The position numbers and the translations under genes were made by a program. The notes beneath the pieces are model-generated. The model searched no databases. It saw nothing but the letters and a program-made list of their open reading frames with translations, and was not told the origin of the DNA. 64,000 nucleotides of DNA. Source: Costus lasius. Its lineage: Eukaryota > Streptophyta > Magnoliopsida > Zingiberales > Costaceae. Positions within the stretch are counted from its first letter, which is position 1, and each line of letters starts with the position of its first letter. Where the stretch lies: NCBI GenBank assembly GCA_027563935.2, contig CM050446.2:111766499-111830498 (forward strand), written 5' to 3'. This document shows positions 20,871 through 34,303 of the stretch, piece by piece.

Positions 20871-23260
20871 GTAAATTAGCTTTTTTAGGAGTTTACTCGC
20901 TTGCATAGCTGTACTTACCCGTATGATTAAAGAGAAACATCATCCAGAAAGGTAAACTTGAGCCTTGAGTCGTAAGGGTGAGGTTTGTTAATCGGATCTA
21001 GAGGAGAAAACTTGCCTGCGGGTCTATACTCACTTAGGAAAGCACCAAGGTGAGGTTTGTAAATCAGATTTTAGGGAGCTTCAGACGCTGCAGAGAGCCT
21101 CTTGTCCGACCGCACGTCAGACCCACTTGGTTGAGAGTTTATCCATTCCGTCTGTACGCTATGCCTACGCTACCCGAAAGGGGGCGTTTGAGTCTTTAAT
21201 CACCTCAAGTACGGTTCAGCATCTCTAGGAGGGTAAAACCTCGCTTGCGGGTCTGTACGTATTTGCGAGGATTATAAGAATCTTAGACGTTGTGGAAAGA
21301 CACTCGTCTGACCGCACGTTAGAACCCTACGGATTGGACTGGTAATCTAATTCATGGAAGCGGACAAGATCATTGGAGGTGAGCTACCTACATGACAAGG
21401 AAGCTGAGTCCCTTGAATTTGATAGGACATTGGTAATAGATTTTGGCTATTCAACTGTAAGGAGTCAATGTGGTGAACTCATATCCTGATACATCTCCTC
21501 ATTAGAATCCTCTCGTGTGATTTCCTCTGTTTACATTCCTGCACTTTTAATTATTTTGTTGTCTTAAACTTCACCAATTTCGACATCGTCTAGCAAGCCA
21601 TTTCGAGATCTGTCGGTATTTGCCCATTAGTCCCTGTGGGATCGATATTTTATTACTTTGATAGACCCGTGCACTTTTGGGAAACGCCTACTATATCTGT
21701 GGGCGCTATCATTAGTCTAGTGGGTTTTAAGTGTAGTTCACTTGATCCGAGATCAATTCCCTAGGTTTTATGGTGTGTTCTATTTGATTTTGGACTTAAT
21801 TTATAAGTTAGACCCCAATTCAATAGTGTTTATGTACAAATCTATGCTCCATAGTGATCAGCTCATTGGTTTGACTTACATTGTTTGATTATTGGTCAAA
21901 TCAATATAGCTGGCATTTAAAAAAGGTAAAACCTCAAATCATATTTTAGTAGATAAGGTTTGTTAATTCTTATTCCAGTTAATTTAGTTATTATAGTATC
22001 TTGTGCATAGTTGAGATTTGCCACTTGTATGATTTGCCACTTTATGGATAGATCAATGTCCCATATTAGCATACGTTGGGATTCATGACACATGATAATG
22101 CATGTGATCACCACGTAGGGTATGTGATCCACCATCTTATAGTGCATATTCAGGGTGATGACCCCATGCAAGTAGGTATTGCTTATATATGTATTCATGT
22201 ATGATATCAGTTTCTGCATTTAGTATCAATATGGATTTGATCTATGGATAATACACTTAAAACCAATTTATCTAGTGCAATATAGCTTTCAGTTATAGTT
22301 TTTTAGTTTATAGTTTAGTATAATTTTATAGTTCAGTTTTGATGCATGTAGTATCATTTATGTTTCGCATTCATGTATTCTAGTTTATTTATTTGTGCAT
22401 CTTGTTAGTTTTCTGATCTAAGAGATTATTCTTTCTTCTAGGGAGATGTTTACTTGGCAATGTTTGCTACCCCACAAGAGGCATTGTTGCAGGTAAAGAA
22501 CAAGGGTTAGGACAGTTGGTAAATCACTACAAGCGCAATTATGCTTAAAGAGCTCAAGGTGGCTTGAAAAATGATAAGTTTATTTTGATAGAGAGTTTAG
22601 ATGAATAATTTTATATTTATTTTAAGACTTGTTTTAAAAAGTTAAATTAGTGTCAATTGAGAAAGTTGTACACCTAATTTGATATTACATTTTTTGCATC
22701 AGTGTGTCTACTTGTGCATTTATTATAAACCGTGTTAACAATATCTAAACCACAAAAATGGTGTTTTTTTTTCAAAAAAAAAAATTGATTACAATACCAT
22801 AACTTTTCCAGACTGATCAATAGTTTAAAAGTGGTTTCAAAACAATTGGTCGGAATGTAGTGATTTCTATTAATTTTACAAAAGAAGTGGAGACATACGA
22901 CATCATCTATTAAATAAATCATGGCATTCCTTTTTGCATTCTTTCTTTTACTCATGATGAGAATATGAGGGAGTTTATGTTTTCTTTTCCGTCTAAAACT
23001 AGTGAGACAAGGAGCAGAGAACTTTTTGATTCTCAAACTACCACTTACCTCTATTTCCTTGATTGCAAAACACAGCAAAAAGAAAAAAAAACATATTAAA
23101 TCTAGTAGTAAAATGCTAACTCAGATCAATATCCTAAATTAGATTATTTATGTACAAGTAATGATACTTAGTTTTTCGAGAAGTTGCAATACAAAATCAT
23201 TTTTACCATCTTCTTTATGATATCGGGGGAGGACAGTAGAGTAGATCACCACCCATATCC
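20871..23260. other. Gene-free stretch with degenerate repeats and a gypsy LTR-end-like segment
   Basis: Around 21000-21330 two segments resemble each other: TTGCCTGCGGGTCTATACTC and CTCGCTTGCGGGTCTGTACG, and GTCCGACCGCACGTCAGA and GTCTGACCGCACGTTAGA, so a unit of about 200 bp is duplicated and diverged. At 21625-21690, AGTCCCTGTGGGATCGATAT followed by GACCCGTGCACTT resembles the terminal part of Tat-type LTRs on the + strand (compare the reverse complement of 19301-19370). No primer site follows. From 21750 to 23260 I see only AT-rich sequence and short chance ORFs. Confidence 0.45.
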
Positions 23261-24295
23261 ATGGCCGAAAGAGGAGACAGTTCCAACCCGACCAATTACA
23301 TCAACAACCCTAATGACCCCCTTTTCCTCCAATACTATGATCAACCAGGTATTGTACTTATCACACAACCATTGAATGGAGAAAACTATAACACTTGGAG
23401 TCGTGCCATGATCATGGTTCTCAGCATAAAAAATAAGGAAGGATTTATCGAAGCATTAAGAAGCCATTGGAAAGTCCTGCTATCGAATTTCAGCAATGGA
23501 AGTGATGCAACAACTTAGGGTCTATTTGGCCCTGCTGTTAATAGCTTTATATCTGTGCTAAACTTTGCTATGTTGTATTGCTGTGCTGTCAAAATTTATA
23601 AGATGTTTGGTTAATAACTTTTTAATTATTATCAAAATTTAAAATAATAAATAAATATTTATTTTAAATTATTTAAAATAATAAATATATTTTATTTTAA
23701 ATTATTTAAAATAATAAATATATTTTATTTTTTTTAGTATTAAAATTTTAATTATTTAAAATAATAATACTTAAAATTTTAAATGAAATCATATGAATTA
23801 ATTTTTTTGAGAAGTAGAAGCTGCAAAAGCATCAAATTGTAGCTTTCATAATTTCTGCCTTTTATTACTTTTTTCTGCTTTTGTTTTTCATTACCAAACA
23901 GTTTTTTAACTGCTTTCTATTTAAAAGCTGCTTAAAATTAGCTTAAAAGCGGGGCCAAACAGGCCCTTAGTAAAAGGCATGGGTTTCTCAACTCCATCAC
24001 ACAGGAAATTAGGGCAAGCATAATATATAATGATGACGCCCATGAAATCTAGATTGATTCGATCGCACCAATAGCGTGCATCTTTTCCATGTGGAAGAAG
24101 CCATACATGATTGCAAACAAGGTAGCATGGGCGTAGATGCATATTACACCAAGCTCAAGAGCCTTTGTGACGAATTCGACTCATTATGCAACATTCCTAA
24201 ATGCACATGTGAAACAATGGAAGATGTCTTACAATACCAACAAAACCAAAAAACCATGAAATTTCTCATGGGTCTCAATGACGTACATAAGAATT
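23261..24295 (+). pseudogene. Copia B gag remnant, split by a MITE
   Basis: Gag begins MAERGDSSNPTN at 23261 and continues with LFLQYYDQPGIVLITQPLNG and NYNTWSRAMIMVLSIKNKE, the opening of Retrofit/RE1-like copia proteins. It breaks at 23517, where a MITE is inserted, and resumes after it (HVEEAIHDCKQGSMGVDAYY, KFLMGLNDVHKN) up to a stop near 24295. Confidence 0.8.
23518..23966. mobile_element. Tourist-like MITE (449 bp)
   Basis: Terminal inverted repeats GGGTCTATTTGGCC and GGCCAAACAGGCCC (two mismatches) are flanked by TTA at 23515-23517 and 23967-23969. A three-base TTA target duplication and GGGCCTGTTTGG-type ends indicate a PIF/Harbinger-derived element. The interior is AT-rich, with repeated TTTAAAATAATAAAT words, and has no coding capacity. 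It sits inside the copia B gag gene. Confidence 0.85.
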
Positions 24296-27057
24296 AGAGG
24301 ACAAATACTCCTCATGAACCACTTCCACAGTGAACAAAGCTTATTCTACTTAGGAACTATGTTGCTGATATTGAAGTCAATAACAATTCTGCATGTTTGA
24401 TTTGTCCCCTTTCAAAACAAACTCGATTACCTTTTCCAACAAGTTCTATTCGCACGATGAAACTGTTTGAGTTAGTTCATATGGATATTTGGGGCAGATA
24501 TCAAATTCCAACCATTACTAAAGCAAGATATTTTTCTTACTATCGTGGATGATTACACTCCATGTACTTGGACTTATCACATGTGCTATAAATCCAATAC
24601 ATGTACATACATTGCTCACTTTATTAATCTTGTTGAAAACTAATTTGGATCTACAGTTAAAACGATTAGAAGTGATAATGGGGCTGAATTCGACATGAGA
24701 ATTTTTTATTCAGAAAAGGGAATAATACATCAAATGAGCTTTGTATATACTCCACAACAAAACAGGGTAGTTGAAAGAAAACATCGACATCTCCTTAATG
24801 TTGCTAGAGCCTTATTATTCTAACTTCTAAGACAATCTACCTAAAAGGTTTTGGGGGGACGCTATACTGATGGCAACTTATTTAATTAACCGAACTCCGA
24901 CACATGTTCTACAAGGAAAGACACCAATATAAGTGCTTACCAATAAACAACCATCATATGGTCATCTTCGAGTCTTTGGATGTCTATGTTTTGCATCGAC
25001 GCACCATCAGAGTTGAACTAAATTTGATCCAAGAGCCATCAAATGCATATTCTTGGGCTATCCACATGCGCAAAAGGGATACAAGGTACTAGATTTATCT
25101 AATAATCATATATTTGTTTCACGTGATGTTATTTTTCATGAAGACATATTTCCCTTTACATCCACAAATGAAAAATCCATCCAACTAAAGCCATAGGAGA
25201 AAACAGATAATGCTGAAATTGCTCCAGTTTTCAACAATGAGGTCTTCCCATATATAGAAGCTGAAAATGTCACATTCGATAGCGAAGCACTCCAGCAGAG
25301 GAATCGCAACCAATTGAGTGGGATCAACCCATAAGCAATACCAAAACACCAAAATACTTAAGAGAATACCATGTTGGAACTACTCTTCCATCAAGAAATG
25401 CACCCAACTCCACCTTAGCCATGGTGAAGGGATCAAACACGAGACATCCTTTAGCTGTTGTACTCTCATATGATAGACTCACACCTACACACCGTGCTTT
25501 CACTATATCTATTTCAACAAATAGAGAATCATCCTTTTTCAAAGAAGCAACATCGGACCCAATGGTTTGCTGCCATGAAATAGGAACTGGACGCTCTTGA
25601 GCAAAATAACACTTGGACACTACAATATATGCCACAAGGGAAGAAGACAATCAGGTGTAAGTGGGTATACAAAATCAAGTACAAACCAAATGGTGAAGTA
25701 GAGCGTTACAAAGCTCGGCTGGTAGCAGAGGGTTACAATCAAGTTGAAGGAATAGACTATCATGAAACCTTTGCTCCAGTTGCAAAACATGTGACAATTC
25801 GCCTTCTACTTGCAACGATAGCAGCTAGACATTGACATTTACATCAGCTTAATGTCAACAATGCATTCTTAAATGAAGATCTCAATGAAAAAGTCTTCAT
25901 GTCACTACTTATTGGATTCAGACAAAAGTGGGAGACGCGTGTATGTAAACTCCATAAGTCGCTATATGGCCTCAAGCAAAATTCACGTTAATGGTTTACC
26001 AAACTCTCTGATGCACTCAAACAAGCAGGTTTTAAACAATCAAAGGCCGACTATTCCATGTTCGTCCGAACCCATGGCAACAAATTTATAGCTCTCCTCA
26101 TATATGTTGACGATGTTATAATGGCTGGAAATGATCTGGAAGAAATTAATGATATCAAAGCTTCTCTAGGGAAACAATTCAAGTTGAAAGATCTTGGTAT
26201 ACTAAAATAATTCATGGGCATAGAGGTAGCAAGGTCCAATAGAGGAATCACCATTTCACAAGGAAAATACACTTTAGAAATCCTTGAAGATGTTGGGTAC
26301 CTTGTAGTAAAATCAGCATCATCCACAATGGATCAAAATTTAGCACTAAGTCATTTTGAAGGATAACACATCAGCAAACCATCTTCTTATAGATGACTTA
26401 TTGGAAGACTAATCTATTTGACAGTCACTCGACTTGATCTAACATTTGCTATCCACACATTGAGCCAATTCATGGATAAACCAAGAGAATCACCCTTAAA
26501 AGCAGCTAATCAAATCTTGTGGTAGATAAAATGGATGCCATGATAAGGCCTTTTCTTTCCATCAGAAAATTCAATGCAACTGAATGCATTCTGTGATGTC
26601 AATTGGGGAAGATGTCCTAACACACGACAATCCGTATAGGTTACTGTGTTTTCTTAGGAAAATCATTTATCAGAAAACCAAAAAACAAGTGATAGTGTCG
26701 CGATCCAGCGCAAAAGCTGAATATCGTTCTATGGCTACTACCTATTGTGAGATTATCTGGTTAAGAACCATTATGCGAGATCTAAATATTGCAAAATTAT
26801 AGCCCGTTGACCTACAATGTGACAATCAAGTAGCACTTCATTTTGCAACAAATTCAGTGCACTATGAACGAACAAAACATATTGAAATTGACTGTTATTT
26901 GATTAGAGAAAAGATTCAAGAGGGGATAATCAAGTTGCGACATATACCAATGGCAAGTCAACCGACAAATATATTCACTAAACCACTGAGCCCTACAGTT
27001 CTAGGCTCTACTCAGCAAGTTAAGAACCAATAACATTTACTCCAACTTAAGGGGGAG
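24296..27057 (+). pseudogene. Copia B integrase, RT and RNase H, heavily decayed
   Basis: Fragments in several frames remain in copia order. Integrase: [26 protein letters not shown] and [71 protein letters not shown] and FKLKDLGILK. RNase H: degraded AKAEYRSMATTYCEIIWL, then [20 protein letters not shown] sequence. Stops and shifts occur every few dozen codons. The zinc knuckle and protease between gag and integrase appear deleted, because gag ends near 24295 and the GAG-pre-integrase region starts near 24370. A purine tract GGGGGAG at 27051 precedes a probable 3' LTR. Confidence 0.85.
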
Positions 27058-27240
27058 TGTTAAGAAACCCGAAAATAATGCCAACATTATGACAAAGACA
27101 AATAGCCCAGGATCAATTAACTATGTTGTAATTGTGATATTGATATAATGTATTATATTAAGTCAATACATTTTTATTTTTCTAATATTATCCCTATATG
27201 CCTATTGCCCCCATATCCATATACCTTTGGGTACTGGATC
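27058..27240 (+). repeat. Probable 3' LTR of copia B, right end uncertain
   Basis: Begins TGTTAAGAAACCCG directly after the purine tract AAGGGGGAG. The end is not defined because I could not find the 5' LTR partner upstream of 23261; the right boundary given is a guess. Confidence 0.5.
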
Positions 27241-28549
27241 TGCCACTGTACACAATAGATGTACATGAATGACAAGCAAGCTAGAGAATGCGGGCGGGAG
27301 AGAAAGAGGGAGGAATGAAGACGGTCGAGTAATTAGGGTTACCACACAATTTTATTATTATTATTTTTATTTTTATAAAAAAATCTATATGTTTTAAAAA
27401 TTTACAAAATAGTCTCTGACAAGATAGATTACAACCAATCGTGGTGGATGCAATAAACCAACCGTTTTTTTTGGACCAAACGAATATAGTTATTTTCATT
27501 GACATTAAGTTACATGAAGAGAGAAGAAACATCCATCTCTCATATCCCACCTAAACTCTCTCCGCGTGATCAATTTGAGGATATTGTAGCTCTTATATAT
27601 GTCTCTAATATTAGTAAATTCAATTATTTATTCCTCACTAACCAAATCTTTATGTACTAGTCACTATATTCAATAAGTTTTGATATTTATCTATAGTATA
27701 AATAAAATCAATTACATTTACATTTGAAAATAAGAATGCTAATGAATAATATAATAATTATCATATACAAACTATTCTGATGTCGTTCATAAATTAAATG
27801 TAAAACCAATAATATTTTGTTAAAATATTTAATAAGATGAATAAAAAACCCAAGAATTAACTCATTAAATATATACCAAGGTGGGCACGACATAACTAGG
27901 GGTCAAACATTGAAATGTACAAGTTCAAAAAGGATAAACACAATAATCATGCAAATATAATTGAAGAATTAAATTGTCTTAATAAAAATTTAAGATGTTA
28001 ATTAGTTTAACCGGTAAAAACTTTAATTAATGATAACAAAGCCTTGGTTCTTAATTGACGATAACAAAGTCTTGAGCAGCAGCATGCTTCAAGCAGCGGC
28101 ACTACATGCGACAAAGGCTTCTCAAATCCCACTGGGGGGCCGCGCAGAAGACGGTTGATGGCCATCGAGAAACAGAGAGCAGCAACCAATGTGTCCACGC
28201 TACCATGAGAAAGGGCAATCGATTATTAGGGTATTCTGTAAGCCTAATTCTCTTATATACATCCCTGTACAATGAAATGCTACAAAAAGACACTTCAACA
28301 GTAATAGAAGCAAACAACTAAATGAGATAAAGAACTATAACAACCAATATAGCTGCAGCCAGATACATTGCATTCAGACTCACCAGAGGAAGAACCATTA
28401 GAACATTAACATAGAGAAATTGGAATGGCTTGGAAGATGAAAAAAAAGGAACATTGTTTTTATCATGTAAATACACTTCTAATTCATGAGAAGATATAAT
28501 GCTATTGAATACCATTTTTATCAGGTAAATACACTTCTAATTCATCACT
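27241..28549. other. AT-rich intergenic stretch
   Basis: No gene recognised. A more GC-rich island at 28100-28210 holds short overlapping ORFs on both strands that resemble nothing I know. Confidence 0.4.
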
Positions 28550-29084
28550 TCATAGCAACCTTTCCCAGGATTGTTGTGTATGTGTCACGTTGATTGTTTC
28601 TTCTTCTGGTTCCACTTTAGAATCCGACACTTGTCCTTCAGAATGAATTTTAGATAAGCTGAGTTCTCCATCAACATAATCAAGTTCTTCCTCTGAAAGA
28701 GATGTAATATTGTCATGAGATGAAGCACTTTCAACGTCGGAGATATCCAAATACTCATCAGAGCCAGAGAAAATATCTTCATCAGATGGATCATCCAACA
28801 AATCGTCACTATCTAAAGAGAGGTTTTTGGCACCTAGAGAAGCAGTAGATGCGTTATGACCAATTGAATTAGCACATATGTCCACTGTTGCTGGTGGCAT
28901 TTTTGATCTCCTCTCAAGATGACATTGTTTATTTATCATCCCCATAGACAAGATCTGCATTCCGAGTGTTTGGATCACCATAAAGGGCAACATGTCTGTA
29001 GTAAAGTTCAAGTTCCTTCTCGGATATTGCAATGAAGCGCCTAACTGTGTCAAGTGATTGCTCATATTTGGATTTTTCAAGCGC
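28550..29084 (-). CDS. Terminal exon of an unrecognised plant gene, with probable frameshift
   Basis: On the minus strand a good acceptor (TTTTCAG at 29091-29085) opens a reading frame ALEKSKYEQSLDTVRRFIAI, ending ALYGDPNTRNADLVYGDDK and a stop. A second frame continues with MPPATVDICANSIGHNAST and a long Asp/Glu/Ser-rich tail (LDSDDLLDDPSDEDIFSGS, ISDVESASSHDNITSLSEE), stopping at 28550. Both halves look like real protein: the first helical and charged, the second a typical disordered acidic tail. They would join if the run of four G at 28940-28943 had three. I do not recognise the family. It may be a host gene with a sequencing or true frameshift, or a pseudogene; upstream exons would lie to the right and I could not find them. 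Confidence 0.45.
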
Positions 29085-32000
29085 CTGAAAATTTAAAAAA
29101 GAAGTGTAAAGGAAATTCTGATACACGCATAAGCATCTTGCAACTCCTTATTAAGCACCATTATATAGCTTATGGTTAAAAGGACAACTTGTAAAGGAAG
29201 CTTCAAGTTCAAGTCACTAATTTATGAAATGTTGTAGAGGAAAATTACATGGGACATGAAGAATAAGACCGGAGAAATTTTGATTAGATACTTATATTTC
29301 ATGTACTCAGGTCATAAGAAAAAATTGATAAGAAAAGCAATAAGACCGGAAAGAATGTACCACATGGCTTCAGATGTCAACTGACCATGAGCTGATATTT
29401 GAAAGAACAAATTTTCTAGTAGCTAATGTGGTTCTGGGCATGTTTTAGTACCGTATGTACCTAAAAGAAAGCAATATCTTAATTCCATTTATTGCTTTCA
29501 TTAAAATTTAATGCATAAAGAGTGCAAAGTTCAATAATTTCTTTTTTTGCATACTTCTAGATCATATCGGATCAAACCAAAGAGGTGAGCCAATTCAATT
29601 AGCCCATGTTGAGCTCCTAGATTTCTTTTGTGTAAGTAACTTTGCAAGGTAAGATATCAAATTCAACTAAAGTTAAGAATTTCATTAGATACTATCTTAC
29701 TTTCACTCAAATTTAAATTCTAAACATCTCAAAAAATAAATATTTTATTTTTTTTATAAGTTTTTGGATTGAATAGGAGGGGTAAGCTAGTTCAAATTCA
29801 AGCCAAAGACACCCTTGGAATGGTCCAACTATATTGTATGCCACTATACTGATATGTTAAGTTGTGGTTTTGGGAGCTAAGTTACACCTGTTGTGCCCAA
29901 AATTAATGTGTCTAGTTCAGAGGTCAATTTATTTTGCAATTATTTTAAAAAGACCCCTTCGGAAGTTTTTTGAAAAGTTACAGTTCTCATATGTTTTTAA
30001 CCTTACATAAATGGAGACACATAGGTGATTAATAGGAGTTTTGGCGGTCAATAAGAAGTTCGGTGGATTACAATTTCCCCGGCTAGGGTCAAAATTTTGT
30101 TACTGTAGAATTTTCCTAGAAATAGTTCAATGATTCACTTATTGGTCTGAGTCTATTTGAAAGTTTTTATGACCTTCAACCTGATCATCTGTTGATTTTA
30201 TCTGCTCCCTCCAAAGGCTAAACCATCCAGAGCCCCTTTTGCATTGGTGCATCACATTCATGAATTGCGTGCACAAATTACATGAGGATATCAGCCTCTT
30301 TCTATATCATGCAGTACATACTGGTAAACTAAACCTAGTATGTATGAGTTACTAAGTAGATCATAAAGTAAAGTCTTATGAGTTACTAGTCAGCATGACA
30401 AATAAGAAGCAACCTAATGATTTGAGGATAATCAATATGCTAATGTCAATACAATCAACACTATTGAGGTAAGTAGTGTCAGCACCACATACCCCCAAAT
30501 GTATACATTTGAGAATTCCGCACTGAAGTTCTAGTTTGCTACCATCCTTCAACAAGAAGCTTTGGATAAAATAAATACACTGAACGAGCAACGAAAGGAA
30601 ATACATCAGTCAAATGGAAGATACCAACTCTTCTTGACCATTACTATAAGTTTTCTTCACTATAGGAGTAGGGAGGATCACTGATAATGCTGTCACCACT
30701 GTGCATGTTGTGTCTATAGTAGTACCGACATAATTAGCAATAGTACAAAATTCAATTTGTAGATGTCTGTATCTTCTATAGAAGATCCCATTTCTGGGAA
30801 CTACTTCCCATTGACTTTGTTGGGACATACCTGTACTAACTTACAACACTAACAAATAAGAAATGTTAGATCTAGTAACAATGAGATAAATAAGTTTTCA
30901 ATAAGTTTCTGATATTATGGGATCAACAACTTTAGTGTTATAATTATTACAAAACTTATGAGCCAGAAGAATAGGAGGTGAAACTAGAATAGTAGGAGAA
31001 TGTTAATGAACTGGACTGGCCTCCTATTTGGACCTAGAGGTAATAGGACACATACCCAATTATCAGTGTAAGACTCTAAAAGAAGAGTTGCACCTAGTAG
31101 GCTAGTACTAGTACTAGGAAAAGATACATGATGATTTACCTAGTTGGAAAACATTACAAGTAAATTAGGATCAAGATGGCAATGCTATTGATACTCTAAC
31201 ATGGGGATGGTAATTGATACTCTAACATGGGGATGGTAATGGAAAGAGCACAAGAGGGCCAATCTAACAAGAAGTAGATGCCACAAGCCTATGAATTGCG
31301 TGCACAAATTACTAATTTCGCCTCCATTCACATATCTTGAAAGTTATGAGTAGAGTAACAATATACCTTACACCAAGGATTAGTGTGTTAATACCATTAG
31401 CAATATTAACATAGTGAATAGATATGGTGTGTGAAAATCTATGAAAGACTATGATCATTCTCATATTAGTGGAAGTTAAGAAAGCTATACTAACAACTGC
31501 AAAATTTGTAACTGAGTCTAACTCAGACTCAAATGCAGCAGAAGCCTAAAGTATTCTCTAATATTCCAATTGTGGGTATAATGGTTGTAGAAATAGTTTC
31601 AGTAGGAGCAATAACAACTTTAACCTAATGGAAGTTCAAAATTTTACCTGCATTAATTTGGAAATCCAAAGGCTCATCCCCAACCGCAACTAGAATGTCA
31701 CCCTCTAGAATCAGAGCTTCGATTTGAGGAAAGAGCAATAGCCTTAATGATGAAAATAGTGGAAACATTAGATGAAGAAATCTCAGGAACCTTAATCATG
31801 AGAAGACTATTAAAGGCATTCTCAAAATCAGGGACCATGGCATCCATAAGGAGATGACTACATACAACAACATAAGAATCATTAAGCCTAGAAGGAAAGT
31901 TTGCTATAAAAAAATCCCAATATTGCTTCATGTGACCAGTTTGATTGTTAGTTGAGGGGTGATAGATCTTCTACTAATCCAACTTTGCATGAAGAAGGGA

Positions 32001-32494
32001 ATAGTGCACATTTAAAGTTTTGTTATCTATTCTTAAAATAAAATAATTCTTCATCTCACTCAATGTTTTGCTATGAATACTAAGGCTGTGTTTCCTTGAA
32101 AGGAATCCACAATGGAAAAAAAGGAAAAATGTTTTAATTATTATTTTTTCATTACTCATTACTTTGACAAAGTAATAATTAAAATACCTTTCTCTTCTTT
32201 TCCGCTGTGGATTTCGTCTAAGGAAATATAGCCTAAGTCTAGAGAGAGAGTGACACGGCTTCCTATCGCATTGCAGGCAGTTATTACCAACTTGTTACAT
32301 ATAGGTGAGCAAATGATATCAGTAACTAATACCTATATCAGTATTTTGGTACATTTAATATTGGTATTGAATTTTTTTTCCCAAAATTACGATATTAGTA
32401 CCGGTACTCAACTAGAAAATCTTACCGTTGAACTCTTAAAATATTATTTATTTAATTATTTTATAGTTAGATAAAGTTAGATACTTTGTGAATT

Positions 32495-32542
<48 letters not shown>

Positions 32543-33279
32543 TTTTAGAAATTAGAGATGTTTATTTATTTTTTAATCAATTAATAGTTAATTGTATATT
32601 TTTTAAAAAAAATGTATGATTTTTTATTCTAATTTATCTTAGTACAAAATTTTCCAAATAAATTTTTAGATTTTAGTACTAGTATCAAAGTCTCAAAATA
32701 TAGTTCAATATTTTTAGATTTTGATACTAGTATCGAATTCTCAAAATAGAGTTCAATATCAATATTAATATTTCGATATAGAGTTTAGTATTAGTGCTAA
32801 CATCTAAAATTTATAATTTGGGAGTTTAGTATCAAAATTTCAATACTATCGAACTCCTAAATGTATACCACTATATGCAATCAAAAATTAAGTTTGGGCC
32901 CATAGAGTTAGAGTTTATTGGTAAGATTTTGAAAATATGTAGTGCTTAAATGGTAAATATTAAGTTTTTAAAAATTAGTACTAATATTATAATATATATT
33001 GATATCGGTACTATATTAGTTACACTAGTTAAGACTAGATCGATAAAAAGTATTAATCGAGATATGAAACTTTGATTGTATTAATCCTTTAGTTTGATAT
33101 GGAAGAATAATTAGATGCGTTGACAAATTTGTTTTTCTTATCTTACAAATATTTATAAATACATAATTGTGCGATTAGTCAAATTATATCGACTACTTCC
33201 TTTTTCGTTGATGGAATCGCAGCCGTCAATGGGTCAATTTCTCGTCAAATTATACAAGCAAATTCGCTACTTCAAATCT
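29085..33279. other. Gene-poor stretch
   Basis: No convincing exon. Minus-strand ORFs at 30610-30828 and 31698-31931 have protein-like composition (for example HMKQYWDFFIANFPSRLND) but match nothing I recognise; they may be transposon debris. Around 32330-33060 short words such as TTAGTACTAGTATC and CAATATTTTTAGATTTTGAT recur, indicating locally duplicated AT-rich sequence. Confidence 0.4.
32501..32539. repeat. (TA)n microsatellite
   Basis: Uninterrupted alternating TA for about 39 bases. Confidence 0.95.
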
Positions 33280-33460
33280 TGATCCCTCTTTGTGGGTCTG
33301 CCGCCGCGCCGGCACTGCGGCTCCGCCGAGCCTTGGCCTGCCCAGAGTTGATCTTACTCTTTCGCCCCCGTCCATCGCCTCCGATCCAAGGTTCGGTTTC
33401 TTGCACCTCCAAGCAGCCTTTTCCGATTGCTAGGGTTTATGAAGTGAGAACATGCATGTA
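33280..33460 (+). other. GC-rich island, possible 5' untranslated exon of the hAT-derived gene
   Basis: This is the only strongly GC-rich stretch for several kb. It contains CCGCCGCGCCGGC and ends near GATTGCTAGGGTTTATGAA followed by GTGAG, which could be a splice donor. CTAGGGTTT is common in plant leader exons. The hAT-derived gene at 37049 begins right after an intron acceptor, so it needs an upstream exon; this island is a candidate. No transcript evidence is available. Confidence 0.35.
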
Positions 33461-34106
33461 TTGCTTCTGTTTTATGTTTTAGCTAGATCTTCTACAGTGG
33501 ATGCTCGATTGTCTTTCGTCTCTTAGATCTGGGTTACCAACTTTTTTTTTTCACTTGTACTTTGTATACCTTATATAGGAGGCAATTTCCATCTAACCAC
33601 AGAAGATTCAGAAGTAATAATGTAGTGTATGAAATGAAAAAAAAAGAACATACGACCATTATCTTCCTTTGCTAGCTAATGTTCCATTGCTTAGCACCTC
33701 ATCGAATCAAACCCATCAAGGCTCTCGTTGAGCCCTTCTAAAATGAGCTTTGTTCTTCATATTAGTCCAATTTTTGCCTTAATGTTTTGCCACACTTGCT
33801 TCTAATTTGGTAGCTGAAAGCTATCGGAAACTGTGGTCAGGCACTAGTCGTTCAGGAAGATGGTTAATTTTTTTTCTCAATATGACAGGATGGGAAGCTC
33901 AGCTTCGTGTTGAGTTGATCAGTGAAGTATCTCAAATTGGGTTTGTCTGTTATGAAATTCACAAAAATGGGGGTGGGAGAGGAATTAGTCATCTGATTGA
34001 ACTAATAATAATGAATGTGTATCTTGTAAAATATTTGATATAAATCAACAAATCTTGATCTGATGTTAAACATCATTGTTGAATGTTTCAAGTGATATAA
34101 ATCATG

Positions 34107-34303
34107 GTTTGAAAATTTCAGTTCGAACCGATTTGAGATTGGGCCTTTTTGAGATTGGGCCGGTTTTACTTTAGCATCGTGTCGGTTTCGCTGCAGTATA
34201 ACATCAGTTTCATTGCATCACAATGTCGGTTTTACTATAGCAAACTGGTCCAAGACTTGACCGGTGCACTGGTTTGGATAAATTTTTCAAACCTTGACTG
34301 AAA
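34107..34303. repeat. Small inverted-repeat element, MITE-like
   Basis: The left end GGTTTGAAAATTTCAG and the right end AATTTTTCAAACC are inverted copies of each other. The interior repeats GATTGGGCC and TCGGTTT-type words. I could not identify a clean target duplication, so the class is unknown. Confidence 0.45.

Noticed and set aside
30610..30828. 72-codon minus-strand ORF as a gene
   Set aside because: No motif, no splice context that I can support, and lone in a decayed region.
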